NCBI RefSeq assembly: GCF_042453785.1
Contig: NC_091673.1
Span: forward strand, 2,239,501-2,303,500
Length of the DNA: 64,000 nucleotides
DNA from: Malus domestica
Taxonomy: Eukaryota > Streptophyta > Magnoliopsida > Rosales > Rosaceae
Direction: 5' to 3'
In this document: piece by piece, positions 1 to 12,001 of the stretch
How positions within the stretch are numbered: the stretch's first letter is position 1
How the letters are laid out: each line of letters begins with the position of its first letter
Position numbers and translations under genes: made by a program
The notes under the pieces: model-generated
Seen by the model: only the letters and a program-made list of their open reading frames with translations
Databases searched by the model: none
What the model was told of the DNA's origin: nothing

Positions 1-82
1 GTTCAACACCACACTTTACCGTCTCAACCGCTTGTACGGAGAAATGTTCAAACTGAAATAACCAGAAAAGACCAAACTTCAG

Positions 83-3000
83 ATGGCGGCAATCCCGTAC
101 GACATTCGCTGCGCGCTTCTCCTGAATCATCACGCATCGTCGTTATCATCACCATCATCGTCCACGTCATCGCCGTCGTTATCCACCATTCGGTCCCTCA
201 GCCCCACCCTTCTCGGCTCGCGCGCCTCCGCGGCGCGTCGAGTCCTCTCGCTGTCGACCTCGTGCTGGACGACGTCGTTCCGGCTCAGAGCCTTCTCCAC
301 CGACCCCGGAGAGGCCGCCGCCGTCAAACTTCCGGAGAAGCCGTCGATATGCACGGCCGATGAGCTCCACTACGTGTCCGTGCCGAACTCCGATTGGAAG
401 CTCGCGCTATGGCGATACCTCCCGTGCCCCAAGGTACTAAATTTACTTTTCAAAAAGGAATTTATTTCTGTTCAATTTTAAAATTTTGATTTAAATGAAT
501 CAATTCTTAGGAATTAATACTTATAATTTACGAGAAATTGAGGTTGAGTGAGTGTTTACTGAAACAGGCGCCTCAGAGGAAACATCCATTGCTGCTTTTG
601 TCAGGAGTGGGGACCAACGCCATTGGATATGATCTCTCTCCCGAGGTAACATTACATTTGCATGAAATAATTGTATTAATCTCTCAATTAATCGTTAAAT
701 TAATGTATCTAATTAAAAAAAAGAATCATTTTTCTTGTTCTTGTTAAAATGTTGTTAATTTATAGCCAGATGATAGAGAAAAATTGTAAAAAATCTCAAT
801 TTCACGACTTTATTCTTAATTTTTGCAAAAGAACACTAGAAGGAGGGAGTTTTCAATGTCAATGTGTGCATTTGACTTGGTTTATTTGTGATTGCTGATG
901 GAATGTGGCATATCTGCAGTCTTCGTTTGCGCGTTACATGTCTAGGCAAGGATTCGAGACCTGGGTTCTCGAAGTTCGTGGTGCTGGACTGAGCGTGCAA
1001 GAATCGGATCGCAAGGAAATTCAGCAATCTGCCCATGAAAGGTCTGAAGAGATGGAAGCTGTTTCTGAGAGTGCAACTGATGCAGCTTTTCCTGCTGCCT
1101 CAGCACCTGAGACTCCTGCTCAGGAAGAAAAAAATGAAAATTCAGCTTCTAAGAGTGCACCTGATGCAGCTTTTCCTGTTGCCTCGGCACCTGAGACTCC
1201 TGCTCGAGAAGAAAAACATGAGAATTCTTCTTCTAAGAGTGCCACTAATGGAGCATTTTCTGCAGAAAAGCAGTCTGGTGCCTCAGCACCTGAGGTTCCT
1301 GCTCAAGGAGTGATTTCAGCTTTCAGTGGAGACGTTACAAATATATTAACTGTAGGGGATGAATCAAAATCAGTGACAAAGTTGACAGAAAATTTTACGC
1401 AGCTGTCAGAAAGATTTTCTGGCATTCTCAGTGAAGGTCAATCGACGATCATGGCTGCTAAGTTGCTTGACCAAATTTCAAAACTGTTCGCTGGTTCTGC
1501 ATTATCTGAGCGTATTAATGAGATAAGCTATAAGATTTCAGGCCTGTTAGAGACAAGACAAAACTCAGCTATTGCTAGCCAGATCAAGGACCTCAGTCAA
1601 AGGCTTGTAAATATCATTGAAGAGGGTCAGCGATCAGTTTCACCTCCATTGTTTGACTTGCAAGAGCGTTTTAATTCTACGCTGGAAGATTTCCAGAAAC
1701 AACTTGAATTGATGGTGAAATATGATTGGGACTTTGACCATTACTTGGAAGAGGATGTACCTGCTGTGGTGAGGTGACAATTTATCTTGATGGAAGGCTA
1801 TCATATGATTGCCCTTTTTGAATTTAGTCTTTAGGAGAAGCATCCATTTGGATTACACGTAGTATCTCTTCTATTATATTGAATCAAATAGTTTTCCTTC
1901 CTTTTACATGATGAATTTATAGTCTTCAATGTTAATTTACAGATGGACTATATAATGGCAGAAAGTAAGCCAAAGGATGGGAAGTTGTTAGCTGTTGGAC
2001 ACTCGATGGGTGGTATATTGCTTTACGCAATGCTTTCACGATGCGGTGAGATTCCCTTTTTTCCCCATGCATTTCCTTTTCTTTATTTGCCTTTTGGGTG
2101 GAATTCGCTGCTCTATGTATTATTGTTGATACTTGATTGGTTGAATACCCGTTATTCATGTGCTGTTTTTCTACCCCTCACGCGGTGTTCTAATGTGTTA
2201 TTTTCTTTCCCCAGTACAATTGAGTCCGGTTGAGTGTTATGAAATTTTTTTCTTAAGAACTTGCTTAAATACTGATAGCAGATTTGATTGAATGCTTCCA
2301 GTTTTGGTTCCATGATATGCTTTGGTACCATTTTCATTTCGTAAAACTTTGTAAGAAACGCTCCAGCATACGAGTCTGATACCTTCATTTATTTCATCTT
2401 TAAGGTTCTGAAGGAAGAGAGTCCCAATTAGCAGCTGTTGTAACAATAGCATCATCACTTGATTACACATCTTCAAAGTCAACTCTCAAACTGCTCATAC
2501 CCCTTGTAAGTGGATGCAGAGTTGCGGTAGATCATCTCTAAATTAATTACAATGAATGTGTGATTGTTAGTGTAGCTTAAACATTGTTAAGGAACTAATG
2601 TTAAGGAACTTGTCATGTAGGCTGATCCCGCCCAGGCTCTCAATGTGCCAGCTATTCCTTTAGGAAGTCTACTGGCAGCAACTTATCCTCTCTCAACCCG
2701 TCCTCCTTATGTTTTCTCTTGGCTCAATAACTTGATTTCAGCAGAGGACATGATGCATCCGGAGTTGTTGGAAAAGCTTGTTTTGAATAACTTTTGTAAG
2801 TATTCCTACCGACACGATATACTTTGTCAATTTCATTCGAGAAATTCAACAAGTCAACCATGATGAGTGGTTATTTAAAAAGTTGTTGCTAGAGCCACTC
2901 TTCATGGATGTCTCTAACTGATTCATCAAGAAGTCAACCATTAGTGATTCTGTGCTTTTTACAAATGGCAGGCACCATACCCGCAAAACTTCTATTGCAG

Positions 3001-3381
3001 TTAACAACAGCTTTTCGGAAGGGTGGATTACGTGACAGGAGCGGTGCCTATTTGTACAAGGATCATATAAACAAAAGTAGTGTCCCTATTTTGGCACTTG
3101 CCGGAGACCAGGATCTAATTTGCCCACCTGAAGCGGTTGAAGGTAAAATCTCAGCATAGATGGCTTATATTTTCTCTAAAGTTTCTGTGATTCGCACTTA
3201 TGATACTTTGGTGAACCAGAAACCGTGAAGCTGATTCCACAGCACCTGGTTACATATAAACTATTCGGACAACCGGGTGGTCCACACTACGCTCATTATG
3301 ATTTGGTCGGAGGAAAATTGGTACGAAGTTTTCTTCTCTCTCCCTCCCTCTCTTATGGTACAATAGTGTGACGTTCTCAAT

Positions 3382-3416
<35 letters not shown>

Positions 3417-3486
3417 TGAACTGCAGGCAGTGGAGCAGGTCCATCCATGTATAGTCGAATTTCTTTGTCGGCACGACTCAACTTGA
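83..3486 (+). CDS. alpha/beta-hydrolase superfamily protein, nine exons, probably plastid-targeted
   Basis: Exons inferred from GT-AG sites in consistent phase: 83-433, 568-645, 920-1768, 1943-2045, 2405-2505, 2621-2795, 2972-3142, 3220-3320, 3427-3486. They give about 662 residues. The serine-nucleophile elbow GHSMGG is in exon 4, the acid is in AGDQDLICPP (exon 7), and the histidine is in GGPHYAHYD (exon 8), so the catalytic triad is complete. The N-terminus is rich in Ser, Ala and Arg and looks like a plastid or mitochondrial transit peptide. The large exon 3 holds a low-complexity insert of three 28-residue repeats (DNA period 84 bp, from about 1071, 1155 and 1239), followed by an amphipathic helical stretch. 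The architecture resembles the Arabidopsis At1g15060/At1g73750 group; the substrate is not known. The next gene on the same strand starts 1.4 kb downstream. An (AT)n run sits in the last intron. Confidence 0.88.
1071..1320 (+). repeat. in-frame 84-bp tandem repeat inside hydrolase exon 3
   Basis: Three consecutive units start at about 1071, 1155 and 1239. Each encodes a variant of S-A-x-D-A-A-F-P followed by ASAPETPA. The third unit is the most diverged. The spacing is a multiple of three, so copy number can change without breaking the frame. Confidence 0.8.
3384..3413. repeat. (AT)n microsatellite
   Basis: An uninterrupted AT dinucleotide run in the last intron of the hydrolase gene. Confidence 0.9.
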
Positions 3487-4139
3487 TTACCAAAACCATG
3501 AAACAATCCCTTCAATTTGTTACGGGAGTAAGCTTGATTTCACAACCAGCTTGAAAGGCTTTCATCATCTTTATCGGTGCACGACCTGATCAAGTTCTTT
3601 ACGATTTCCGGGTGCAGACCTAAAGTATAAGTTAATACACAGGACACTTTTTGTTTGAGGACGCATGGTGGAGGCGAGTTTTAAGGTTTTTATACAACAA
3701 AACACAGTTTATCACATTCAACATTTTGTCAGCAAGGAGTAAAGTAGTGAATACGAAAAATTATTGTATGATACTGGAATATAGTTACGTGGTGCAACCA
3801 AGTTATGGATTGCAAACCCACATGGCCGTATATCAATCTCTTGTTTTCTTCCTTAGATTCTTCAGTACTAGTACTATCGAAAGTGTTATATTTCATCATT
3901 TTTATTAGTCTCTTTCTCATCACGTGACCTTCCGCTATTTCAATAGTACCTTTTATCAATAAATTTCATGGGGCGGTGGAAAAACAAGTAAGGTGTTGAG
4001 ATCTTATTATCTGAAAGCTTCATGTCTTGTATTTTAGAGGGCATGCCGGAGTGGGTTGTAGGGCATTGGTGTTCCCTCGAAAAGTAACAATCGTGGAATT
4101 TAACAGAAGTAGGTCAACAAATAGAACCAAAGCTTTAGA

Positions 4140-4347
4140 ACTCGTTTGGAAACGTTTTTAAAATGACTGCAAACATTTTTGATGAAAATGTTTTTAAAAC
4201 TAATATTTAGTAAAAATGTAAGTAAATTGTGGAAAAACATTTAAAAGTGTTTCCTGGATGACACATAAACTAGTGTGTTTCTTACAGAAAACACTTCAAG
4301 TGCTTTTAGAACCTAAAAATATTTTTTCTAGAAACGCTTTCAGTCAT
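4140..4347. mobile_element. MITE family A, copy 1
   Basis: Starts ACTCGTTTGGA followed by TTTTAAAATGACTG, and ends in the inverted counterpart (AACGCTTTCAGTCAT). The best copy of the same family is at 10993-11222, with further copies at 26018-26200 and 28520-28664. It has no coding capacity. The superfamily is not determined. Confidence 0.65.
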
Positions 4348-4808
4348 ACGAAGATTGGAGTGATTTTCATTTTCTTTTAACTTTTAATTGACTGTTTTAT
4401 TGTATACATGCAGCAATTTTGTAGTAGATTTCAGATGCAGCAATAACAAGAGAGTTTCGATAATACCATGGTGTCGAAATGAACACGTATGCATGCATGT
4501 TTTTTAATTCGTTATAAGTTCGTCGAACCAGCTGATGAATCGATCTCCTGCGTCCGATTTCTGTTGAATTCCGACCTGAAATTTCAAACCCTTAATCTGT
4601 AGCAAGCTTAGGTTGCAGAATCTAACCAATGCAGTCACAATCACAGAGACCATCCCTTGTCGTTGTGGTGTTTTGTTCCTAACTTGTACTTGCACGTTTT
4701 GTAGCAGCACAAGTAGATAAGCAAACACATAACTGAATGATTGGTAATGGAAGCAGACGGATCTCTGTCTTCCATGTTACAATGTCTACTCACTACCGCT
4801 TCCGGTAT

Positions 4809-4888
4809 AAATATGTGTGTATACATACATATACATATATACATACATGTCTATATATATACATACATACATACATATATATATATAT
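4809..4888. repeat. TA/CATA microsatellite upstream of AUX/IAA gene
   Basis: Mixed (TA)n and (CATA)n tracts end about 40 bp before the AUX/IAA start codon, so they probably overlap its core promoter or 5' UTR. Confidence 0.85.
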
Positions 4889-4929
4889 GGTAGCAGATGT
4901 TGTAATGACTAAGTAGTGAGTCAGATTTA

Positions 4930-5955
4930 ATGGATCCAAATGCATTAAGCTTTCTGGTCAGTCCTTCAACCTTCCAGTCAGCTTACTACGAAGCCAAAGA
5001 GAATGATGGCATCATTGATCTTGGTCTTAGCCTCAGAGCTCTGCAGCCTGAAACTTACCATCCATCTGCACATTGTACGTTCCTTCTTCCTCCCTTTTTC
5101 TTCTTCGACCTCTTCTACGAGAGATATTTTAAACTACTAATCTGCAGAAAACGGAATTCGAACTTGGTTCAAGACAGGCCAACTGGCCAAACTCACATGT
5201 GTCTGTTTTCATTTTTTTTTTACATTGCATTTACTTTTGTAGTGGTGAGCTTGGAGGGATATGATGATCTGATAGATTGGCCCCAGGCTAACCTGAACTT
5301 GAAGAACACTAGCATTCTAAACGTGAGAAGTGTCGCGGAAGATTGCGACGAAGAAGCAGAGGGAGTGCAAAGCAAGGAGAGGAGGGCTTATGTGAAGGTT
5401 AACATGGATGGGCTTGTTATTGGCAGGAAAGTCTGTATTCCTGATCACAGTGGTTACTCGAGTCTTGCATTTCAGCTGGAAGACATGTTTGGTAAGTAGG
5501 AGGATAAGAAAACCTAAGAAAGTGAGGATCTTTACGCTCACAAATTAATAAGTGGTGCATTGATGTTTCAGGTAGACAATCTGGATCTGGGTTAAGGTTA
5601 TTTCAGGATGGGTCCGAGTTTTTGCTTTTTTACAAGGACAGAGATGACAATTGGCGAACTGTCGGTGATGTTCCATGGAAGTATGTTCTTTTATCCTTTA
5701 CTTAGACCTTGTCAGTAACCATTTTGTTTTTTGCTTTAGTTTTATTTCTACTAAAAAAAATGATGACAAAAAACTAAAAATGAAATGGTTATCAAATAAC
5801 TGCTTGAATTTTGATTGCATTTTCCAGTTTATTAAGGACTATATTATTGAAGTTTTGTTTTGAATTGTGACAGGGAATTCGTAGAATGTGTGACGCGAAT
5901 GAGGATTGCAAAAAAGAATCAAGCTTTTCTTTCACCTCCTTTGAAATTTAACTAA
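4930..5955 (+). CDS. IAA32/IAA34-like: AUX/IAA transcriptional repressor, IAA32/IAA34 type
   Basis: Exons 4930-5074, 5243-5491, 5572-5680 and 5874-5955 join in phase to 194 residues. Domain I is present (DLGLSLRAL, the LxLxL EAR motif that recruits TOPLESS co-repressors). The C-terminal PB1 interaction region (domains III/IV) is clear: RAYVKVNMDGLVIGRKV, the conserved lysine in YVKV, then SGLRLFQDGSEFLLFYKD, DNWRTVGDVPWK and EFVECVTRMRI. The canonical domain II degron (VGWPPV) is absent; the equivalent stretch reads LEGYDDLIDWPQANL. In Arabidopsis, IAA32 and IAA34 likewise lack this degron and are not degraded by the TIR1-auxin route. The protein is therefore expected to be a nuclear repressor of ARF factors that resists TIR1/AFB turnover. 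The start was chosen at the first Met before domain I. Confidence 0.92.
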
Positions 5956-7184
5956 TTTTTCGTTTTCCACGTTGTTTCATATGTTCTTAGAGACAGTTTA
6001 ACGTTGGAAGTTGGAACACCATTTCAACTACAAAATAGTGTACTCATCTGTTTAATCTGAGGGATTACTTTAATGTCCTAAATCATAAAAAAAAAAAAAA
6101 ACCAACAATAGCATGTTTGCATGCACAAGAAGTGGTAAGAAAGGCTTCAAGCTAAACTTTTAATAACGCTTAGCCCTCTAACTAATTATTTATTTCTTTA
6201 TACATGTCTCTTGCATCACGTGAAAATATCTAATTACACATAAGATATCGTCGATATTACTGACTCGAAGACGATAAACATTATCGAGTTTGTTTAGTGC
6301 AGTGACTAGTGCGTGAGAAAATCACAATCTACAAGGACACTGAAAGGCCAGTGACAGAATGCAGAGCCAGACATAGTTAGACCAAATACAATCCGAGTCT
6401 CCGACAAAGAGACTCAGCTTTAAGTCAATAGAACAGAATACGTAGATTAATTACTAATTACTTGACTGATCAAAAGGACAGCTGGAATCTTGTTGCAGAT
6501 TGACTAACTAAATAGTTTGGTGGAGCCCACTCCCCCATTATTCGCGCTAAATGGTGGGTAAATAGATAATCAACTGTCTTAATCGTACCGTTTTATAATG
6601 CGATGAAATCATGAAAACAGACAATTCAGAACACTTTCCAGCCAGTTGCTAACAAAAGACAGTTTATATTCTACCTTAAATGTTTTAGTCCAAGTTGCGA
6701 TAAACGAGATTCGGTAAACACTTTCGCTCTAACCAATGTGGCGTATCCAACGTCTGTTGCTAACTTAACAATGTATAAATCCAATGGCGATTATCGTTCA
6801 TATTCTGAAGGGGAAGGGCGAACCCGTTTCGTTCAATGATTCAAAGATTATCTGTGGAGATGGGGGTAAAGAACAAGAAACAAATCAGCAACTTCATTAA
6901 CCTACAAGAACAAGAAGATACAAAAGGTCTGAAATAACAGCATGAAGACATCATCGTTCACAAATATATTAGTTAAGGGCCAATTCACGCACAGTTAACA
7001 ATGTTCTTTCAGCAGACCTACCTCATCCTAGCTCTATCAAATGACAGTAGGAAAAGCAGAAATCTTACTGTCGAAACGCCTACGCTAAATACACAAATGC
7101 ACGATCACTAATGCATGATCACTAAGATTGAACTAACTCAAACATCAAGCTTCACAAGTGGATTGAATTTGCCGCTATCATATC
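5956..7184. other. intergenic between convergent AUX/IAA and receptor kinase genes
   Basis: This region separates the ends of two convergent genes. It is AT-rich with short poly-A runs. No coding sequence, structured RNA or clear repeat was recognised. Confidence 0.5.
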
Positions 7185-9492
7185 TCAGACAGCAGACGTG
7201 GCCAACCTGTCCAAAGCATCGGATATGTGCCTCATTATCGGTCTCCTTTCAGGGCTGCTGTGAACGCAAGCCATTGCGATCTTCAGAACCGCGATAATTT
7301 CTTCTTCCTTATCCACATCTTGCATCAAATTTGGATCTAAAACATCTAAAAGAGGCTTCTTCTCTTCAATGTTGAGCTGAATCCAATGAACCAGGTCCAT
7401 TTCTGCGGAACCCACTTGGACTATTGGCAATCTTCCGGTAATCATTTCGAGTAAGATTACCCCGTACGAATACACATCCCACTTCTGTGATGGTTTCACC
7501 ACTTTCAGAGCTTCTGGGGCCTGATAACAAGATCCCAAATTGCTGGACGAACTAACCAGAGAAGCTTCAGTTGGCACTGCACTCGTTTGTTGCCTTTCTT
7601 GTGATATTTCTGTGGGGATTCGGTTGGATTGCAGTGTCGGGGACCCTCCAGCAATATTTGCAAGGCGTCCAAGTCCGAAATCAGAAATGTGGGGTTCCAT
7701 GTTCTGTCCAAGCAGTATGTTATTCGGCTTCAAATCTCCATGGACATATTTCTTGGGGCTAAACTCATGAAGATAGACCAAGCCTTTTGCAATTCCTTTC
7801 ATGATATTCAACCGAACAGACCACGATACTGGTGTAAATGATACCGGTCCTGGCTTTCCTAATGACAGAACAAAACAATCAAATCAACAAAAACAACACA
7901 TTTATAATTTTATTCGCAAATCTGAGTAAATACACCTACCATTAGCAAGAGAGTATAACAACCACCAACAAGAGTATGAGTAACCAAAATAGACAAGGAA
8001 AAATGGTAAGCTCACCGTGAATGGCGGTTGCAAGGCTGCCATTAGGAATATAGTCATATATGAGCAGCTTTTCATCAACAGACCAGTAATAAGCCCTCAG
8101 AGTAACCACATTAGGATGTCTTAGCTTTCCAATTGCTTCAACTTCGGTCTGAAATTCCTTGAATCTCTGGGAGCCCCCTTCGCCCAATCTTCTCACTGCT
8201 ACTGTGATTCCTTCTTCAAGCACAACTTTGTAAACAATTCCAATTCCACTTTTTCCAAGAACAAAAGCAGACGCCTTAAGAAGCTCATCCAGATCAAATG
8301 CCACTAGTGTATCCAATGCCACTAGATCATAGTGCTCCATATTCTCCGATAAAGTCTCCGATTCATCTTTCCTGAAGCACAAGCACTCTTTCCTTCGCTT
8401 ACCTCCCTTGTCATAACCATTTTCATCCTTAACCTTACTACAAACCCAAAACCTCGAATAACAATATGAGAAAAGCAGCCCAACAAGGCAAATGCCAATT
8501 ACATCACTCACTATAATTGCAATGACAGCTCTTTTACTCAACCCTCTTGCTTTCCCACTCTTTCCAGCATTATCATCAGAATCCTGAGGGGGGGAGTTAT
8601 CTGGCAGATACGGAATCGAGGATGGTGGACTAGCACCGGAAATTTCAGAAGAACAAGGGTTCTTCAATGGGGGGCCACAAAGATTAGGATTCCCAATAAA
8701 AGCAGTTGGTCCTCTGTTCATCAGAGCACCATTTTGCGGTATCGGACCACTCAAATTGTTGTAAGTAAGATCAATGTAAACCTTCTCAGGAAGATTTCCA
8801 AGGCTTGCTGGGATTGCACCCGAAAACAGATTATGAGACAAATCAACAGTGCCTTGCAAGCTAGACAGATTTCCCATATCGCTAGGAATCGAGCCACTGA
8901 ACTTATTGAAAGAAAGATCAAGTTTTTCCAGAGAAACAAAACTACTTCCAAACCCTTCTGGTAGAAAGCCAGTGAAATTATTCTGACTAAGATCGATGGT
9001 TCTGAGCCTCTTGCATTGTATAATCGACGAGGGCAACGACCCATTAAACAAATTTTCTGATAAATCTAGGGATTGAAGGTATATGAGCTTACCAATCACA
9101 TTTGGGACAGACCCAGATAAGGAATTTCCATAAAGCACCAAACTTTGGAGCCCCAGAGCTTGGAAAAGCTCAAGGGGCAAGCTTCCGTACAACATATTGT
9201 TCCTTAAATTGACATGGCGGAGCTCGGAGAGGGCTCCCATGGCGGAAGGAAGAGACCCTGAAAGTTTCTTCTTTGGAATGCTGAGAGAGACAACCCTTTG
9301 GTCCTTGCATGTAATCCCATTCCATGTGCAGGGGTTGGAATCAGAGGAGTTCCAGTTGCTTAGAGACCCTTCTGGGTCTTCTGCAATGGAATGCTTGAAC
9401 GACAAAAGGGCATAGCCTTCGTCGTTCAAAGAATCCACCAGGCAATGGGAGTTGCAGAGCAGCAGAAGTACCAAAACTAAATTATAAAACAT
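7185..9492 (-). CDS. ZAR1: LRR receptor-like kinase, ZAR1 orthologue (LRR-III type)
   Basis: Two exons, 9492-8016 and 7858-7185, join in phase 1 to 716 residues, the length I recall for Arabidopsis ZAR1 (At2g01210). Order: signal peptide; LRR N-terminal domain ([15 protein letters not shown], then [16 protein letters not shown]); about seven LRRs; a Pro/Ser-rich juxtamembrane region; a transmembrane helix ([19 protein letters not shown]); and a kinase domain with glycine loop [11 protein letters not shown], catalytic loop [13 protein letters not shown] (SDFGLGRL) and YQAPEALK. The beta-3 lysine position reads VAVRRL (Arg for Lys), and HRD reads HGD. Both substitutions occur in ZAR1-type family members. 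It acts at the plasma membrane; Arabidopsis ZAR1 controls the asymmetric zygote division. Identity is strong; kinase activity cannot be judged from sequence. Confidence 0.93.
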
Positions 9493-9877
9493 TTCCGGCA
9501 GAAAATTGCAGAGTCAGAGTTCAAGGGGATTACCTTTACTTTCTCTGCAGCGGAAACCAAGTGAAGGGTTTTGGAGAAAGCAGAGAGAGTCAATGGAAGT
9601 GGAGCGAAAGGAAGTGTGAAAGCTTTGACAGTGATGGACAATGGTAGAGGCTCAGCAAGCACGGACCTTGGGACTATAGAGAACCCAAAAGAAAATGGCA
9701 ATGGCAAAAGAAAATGGCAAAAGAGTAGGTTGGTGTGGGAATCCAGACGATACTGTCACTCAAATCCCTCAAATTCAACTTATCGCGATATTTTGTTGGA
9801 CACCAATCACCATTCTTTTGTTTAAGAAACATTGCGTTGATTATTTTTATGAGACTCACGACTTTGTGCAATCTTTA
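9493..9877. other. upstream region of the ZAR1-like gene
   Basis: The 5' UTR and promoter of the minus-strand kinase gene. It ends at the target-site duplication of the adjacent Harbinger-like element, which therefore lies about 385 bp from the start codon. Confidence 0.5.
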
Positions 9878-10801
9878 GGTTGTGTTTGTTTCCATTCATT
9901 AAGTCTCACTAGACTGGATTGGACTAAAAGTCAGTCTAATTTTGTGTTTGTTACAGGGAGGGATTACCTTTAATGGTATTAAGTGGGACTCGTCCCGACT
10001 AACACCTTCGTTAGAAGGTCTTAGCGAGACCCCCCAAATACGAGAGGACTGCTAAGCCCCTTCTCGCTTCGCTCGCTTCACTTCATCTGCTTCGTTTCGT
10101 CTTCTTCATATGCTTCGTTTGTTTCTGTCTTCTCTTTGCACCGACAGCCCCACCCACCCCACTCCTCTTCTCCGACAGCTGTTCAATTCACCTCTAGTCT
10201 GCTTCTCTCCTCTTTGCACCGACATCCCCACCACCCTACTCTTCTTCGTCGTCACGCAAATTGCAGATTCTTCTTGAAGCGAGAGAGGAGAGATTCGTCT
10301 TGCAGCAAGAGAGGGGAGATTCGTCTTGTAGTCTTTGGGGATTCCTTTTTTTCTTCTGTTTTTTTTTTTTGAACAAATGCTTTGTCTGTTTGATTGCTGG
10401 TGTTCTGCCATTTGATTACTGGTGTTCTGCCATTGATCTTTGGATGTTTGATTTTTTGGTGTCTATATTTCTTATTTTACTTTTTTGTAGATCTTTGGAA
10501 TCGTCTGAGTTGGTATTTAAACTTGATTATATTTGATAAAGTTTATACATGATTTATTACATATTTTCTTGATTAATTTTGAAATGTTAATTGAGGGTTA
10601 TCTGAAATAAGTGTGATCTGGGTTTTCTGAAATAAGTATGATCAAAATATAGTATCTAAATTTAATAGTTATCCTGCTTCTTAGTCCGACACTGCATCAA
10701 ACACTTCATTAAATCAGTCCAACTTAGTCTAGTCTAAGCTAGTCCAGCTTAGTCCCTGAAGTTAGTCCAGTCCGAGATAGTCCGGTGCAACAAACGCACC
10801 C
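9878..10801. mobile_element. PIF/Harbinger-like non-autonomous element
   Basis: The imperfect inverted termini are GGTTGTGTTTGTTTCCA on the left and, read on the other strand, GGGTGCGTTTGTTGCACC on the right. TTA flanks both sides (9875-9877 and 10802-10804), the expected 3-bp target-site duplication. Subterminal regions are rich in short AGTCTAGTCC-like repeats. The middle is CT-rich and holds no transposase. It lies upstream of the ZAR1-like gene. Confidence 0.7.
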
Positions 10802-12001
10802 TTAGTGTTTAGCACAATGTTTTATAAAATTAACATATAAATTAACGTTAAATTATGAAGTAACAAATAATTTATGAATAATCTACTTTTAAAAAAGTTT
10901 TGTTAGCATTTCTCAATTTATATTAAGAAAAGGGAGTACCGTTTAGAATCCAAACTATAGTGAATTGAGGAGAAAAATTTTAATTAATATAAGGCTCGTT
11001 GAATGTGATTTTAAAATGACTGAAAGAGCTTTTAAAGAAAATGTTTTTGGATTTCAAAAACACTTTAAGTGCTTTCTACAAGAAGCACCAGTTATGTAGT
11101 TTTTCTAGGAAGTATTTAAGTACTTTTCCATAATTTACTAACATTTTTACTAAAAATTGTTTCCAAAAATATTTTGACCAAAAGCGTTTTCAGTCATTTT
11201 AAAAGCACATCCAAACGAGTCCATAGTAATCAACTATTTGCTAATAAGTAGTAGTAGGAGTAGGATTATTAAACTTACGTTCTTTAATTAAAACATTTGA
11301 TCTAGCCGTTTAAGACAGTCTAACAAATATGGCCATTCGTAAAGCATCTCCTATAAATAAAACACGGTTTTCTATGCTAAGGTTCGTTTCAACCCTACAA
11401 TGGTTCCATACTCACACTAATATTGATTCCACTCCTGTGAGAAGTGTCTTACACATGAATAAATTCTTATGTAGAAATATTCACATGTAACGTTTTTCAT
11501 ATAAATGGAATTACGTGTGAACATAAATAATATCAAACTACAAAACGCTTCATTTTTGTAGTTCAAACACTTCAACCGTCAATCGAACACCGAATATTTC
11601 CTCACAAACACATTAACATTTTAGTACGAAACGAAGAGAGACGCGGCCCCAACAATTGCATTTCTAGAGAGTGATGATTGTTCCACGCAGGTTTCAAACC
11701 GTTAATGGGGACAAAATATGATTACGGTCACTGACTCACTGGTCACTATCTGCTCCGATGATGACCTTATTAAATTCATTGGAAATATGGCCAAAGGTCT
11801 CTTGCTGACGTGGCATTGAATGAAAAAAGAGACAGTTGTAAATATCGCGAGAAATTGATATAGAAGATGGCGATAAATTGACATGTGAACAATTGTTGGA
11901 GGCTAGCGAGAGGGATTCTAGAGGGTAGCCGTTTGTCAGTGGCGAGGCCCACTCTATAAAGCTTCCTACTTTACAGAGACTGGAGAGTAAATAATTCATT
12001 T
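10802..12001. other. intergenic, AT-rich, with one MITE
   Basis: Apart from MITE copy 2 (10993-11222), I see no gene or structured element here. Confidence 0.5.
10993..11222. mobile_element. MITE family A, copy 2 (best preserved)
   Basis: About 230 bp with long terminal inverted repeats. The left end GGCTCGTTGAATGTGATTTT pairs with the right end, which on the other strand reads GGACTCGTTTGGATGTGCTT. Pairing continues through TTTTAAAATGACTGAAA for roughly 55 bp. It has no coding capacity. Confidence 0.75.

Larger units (their letters stand above)
3487..4929. other. intergenic, hydrolase 3' region to AUX/IAA promoter
   Basis: Contains the presumed 3' UTR of the hydrolase, one MITE copy (4140-4347) and a TA/CATA-rich stretch just upstream of the AUX/IAA start. 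No convincing coding sequence was seen. Confidence 0.6.

Noticed and set aside
130-370. Open frames on the minus strand opposite the first hydrolase exon
   Set aside because: They mirror a GC-rich coding exon, have biased composition and no independent support.
8734-9415. Frames inside the ZAR1-like exon on both strands
   Set aside because: They are shadows of a long, well-supported coding exon.
10106-10536. Ser/Pro-rich and Phe-rich frames at 10.1-10.5 kb
   Set aside because: They lie inside the Harbinger-like element and reflect CT-rich sequence.
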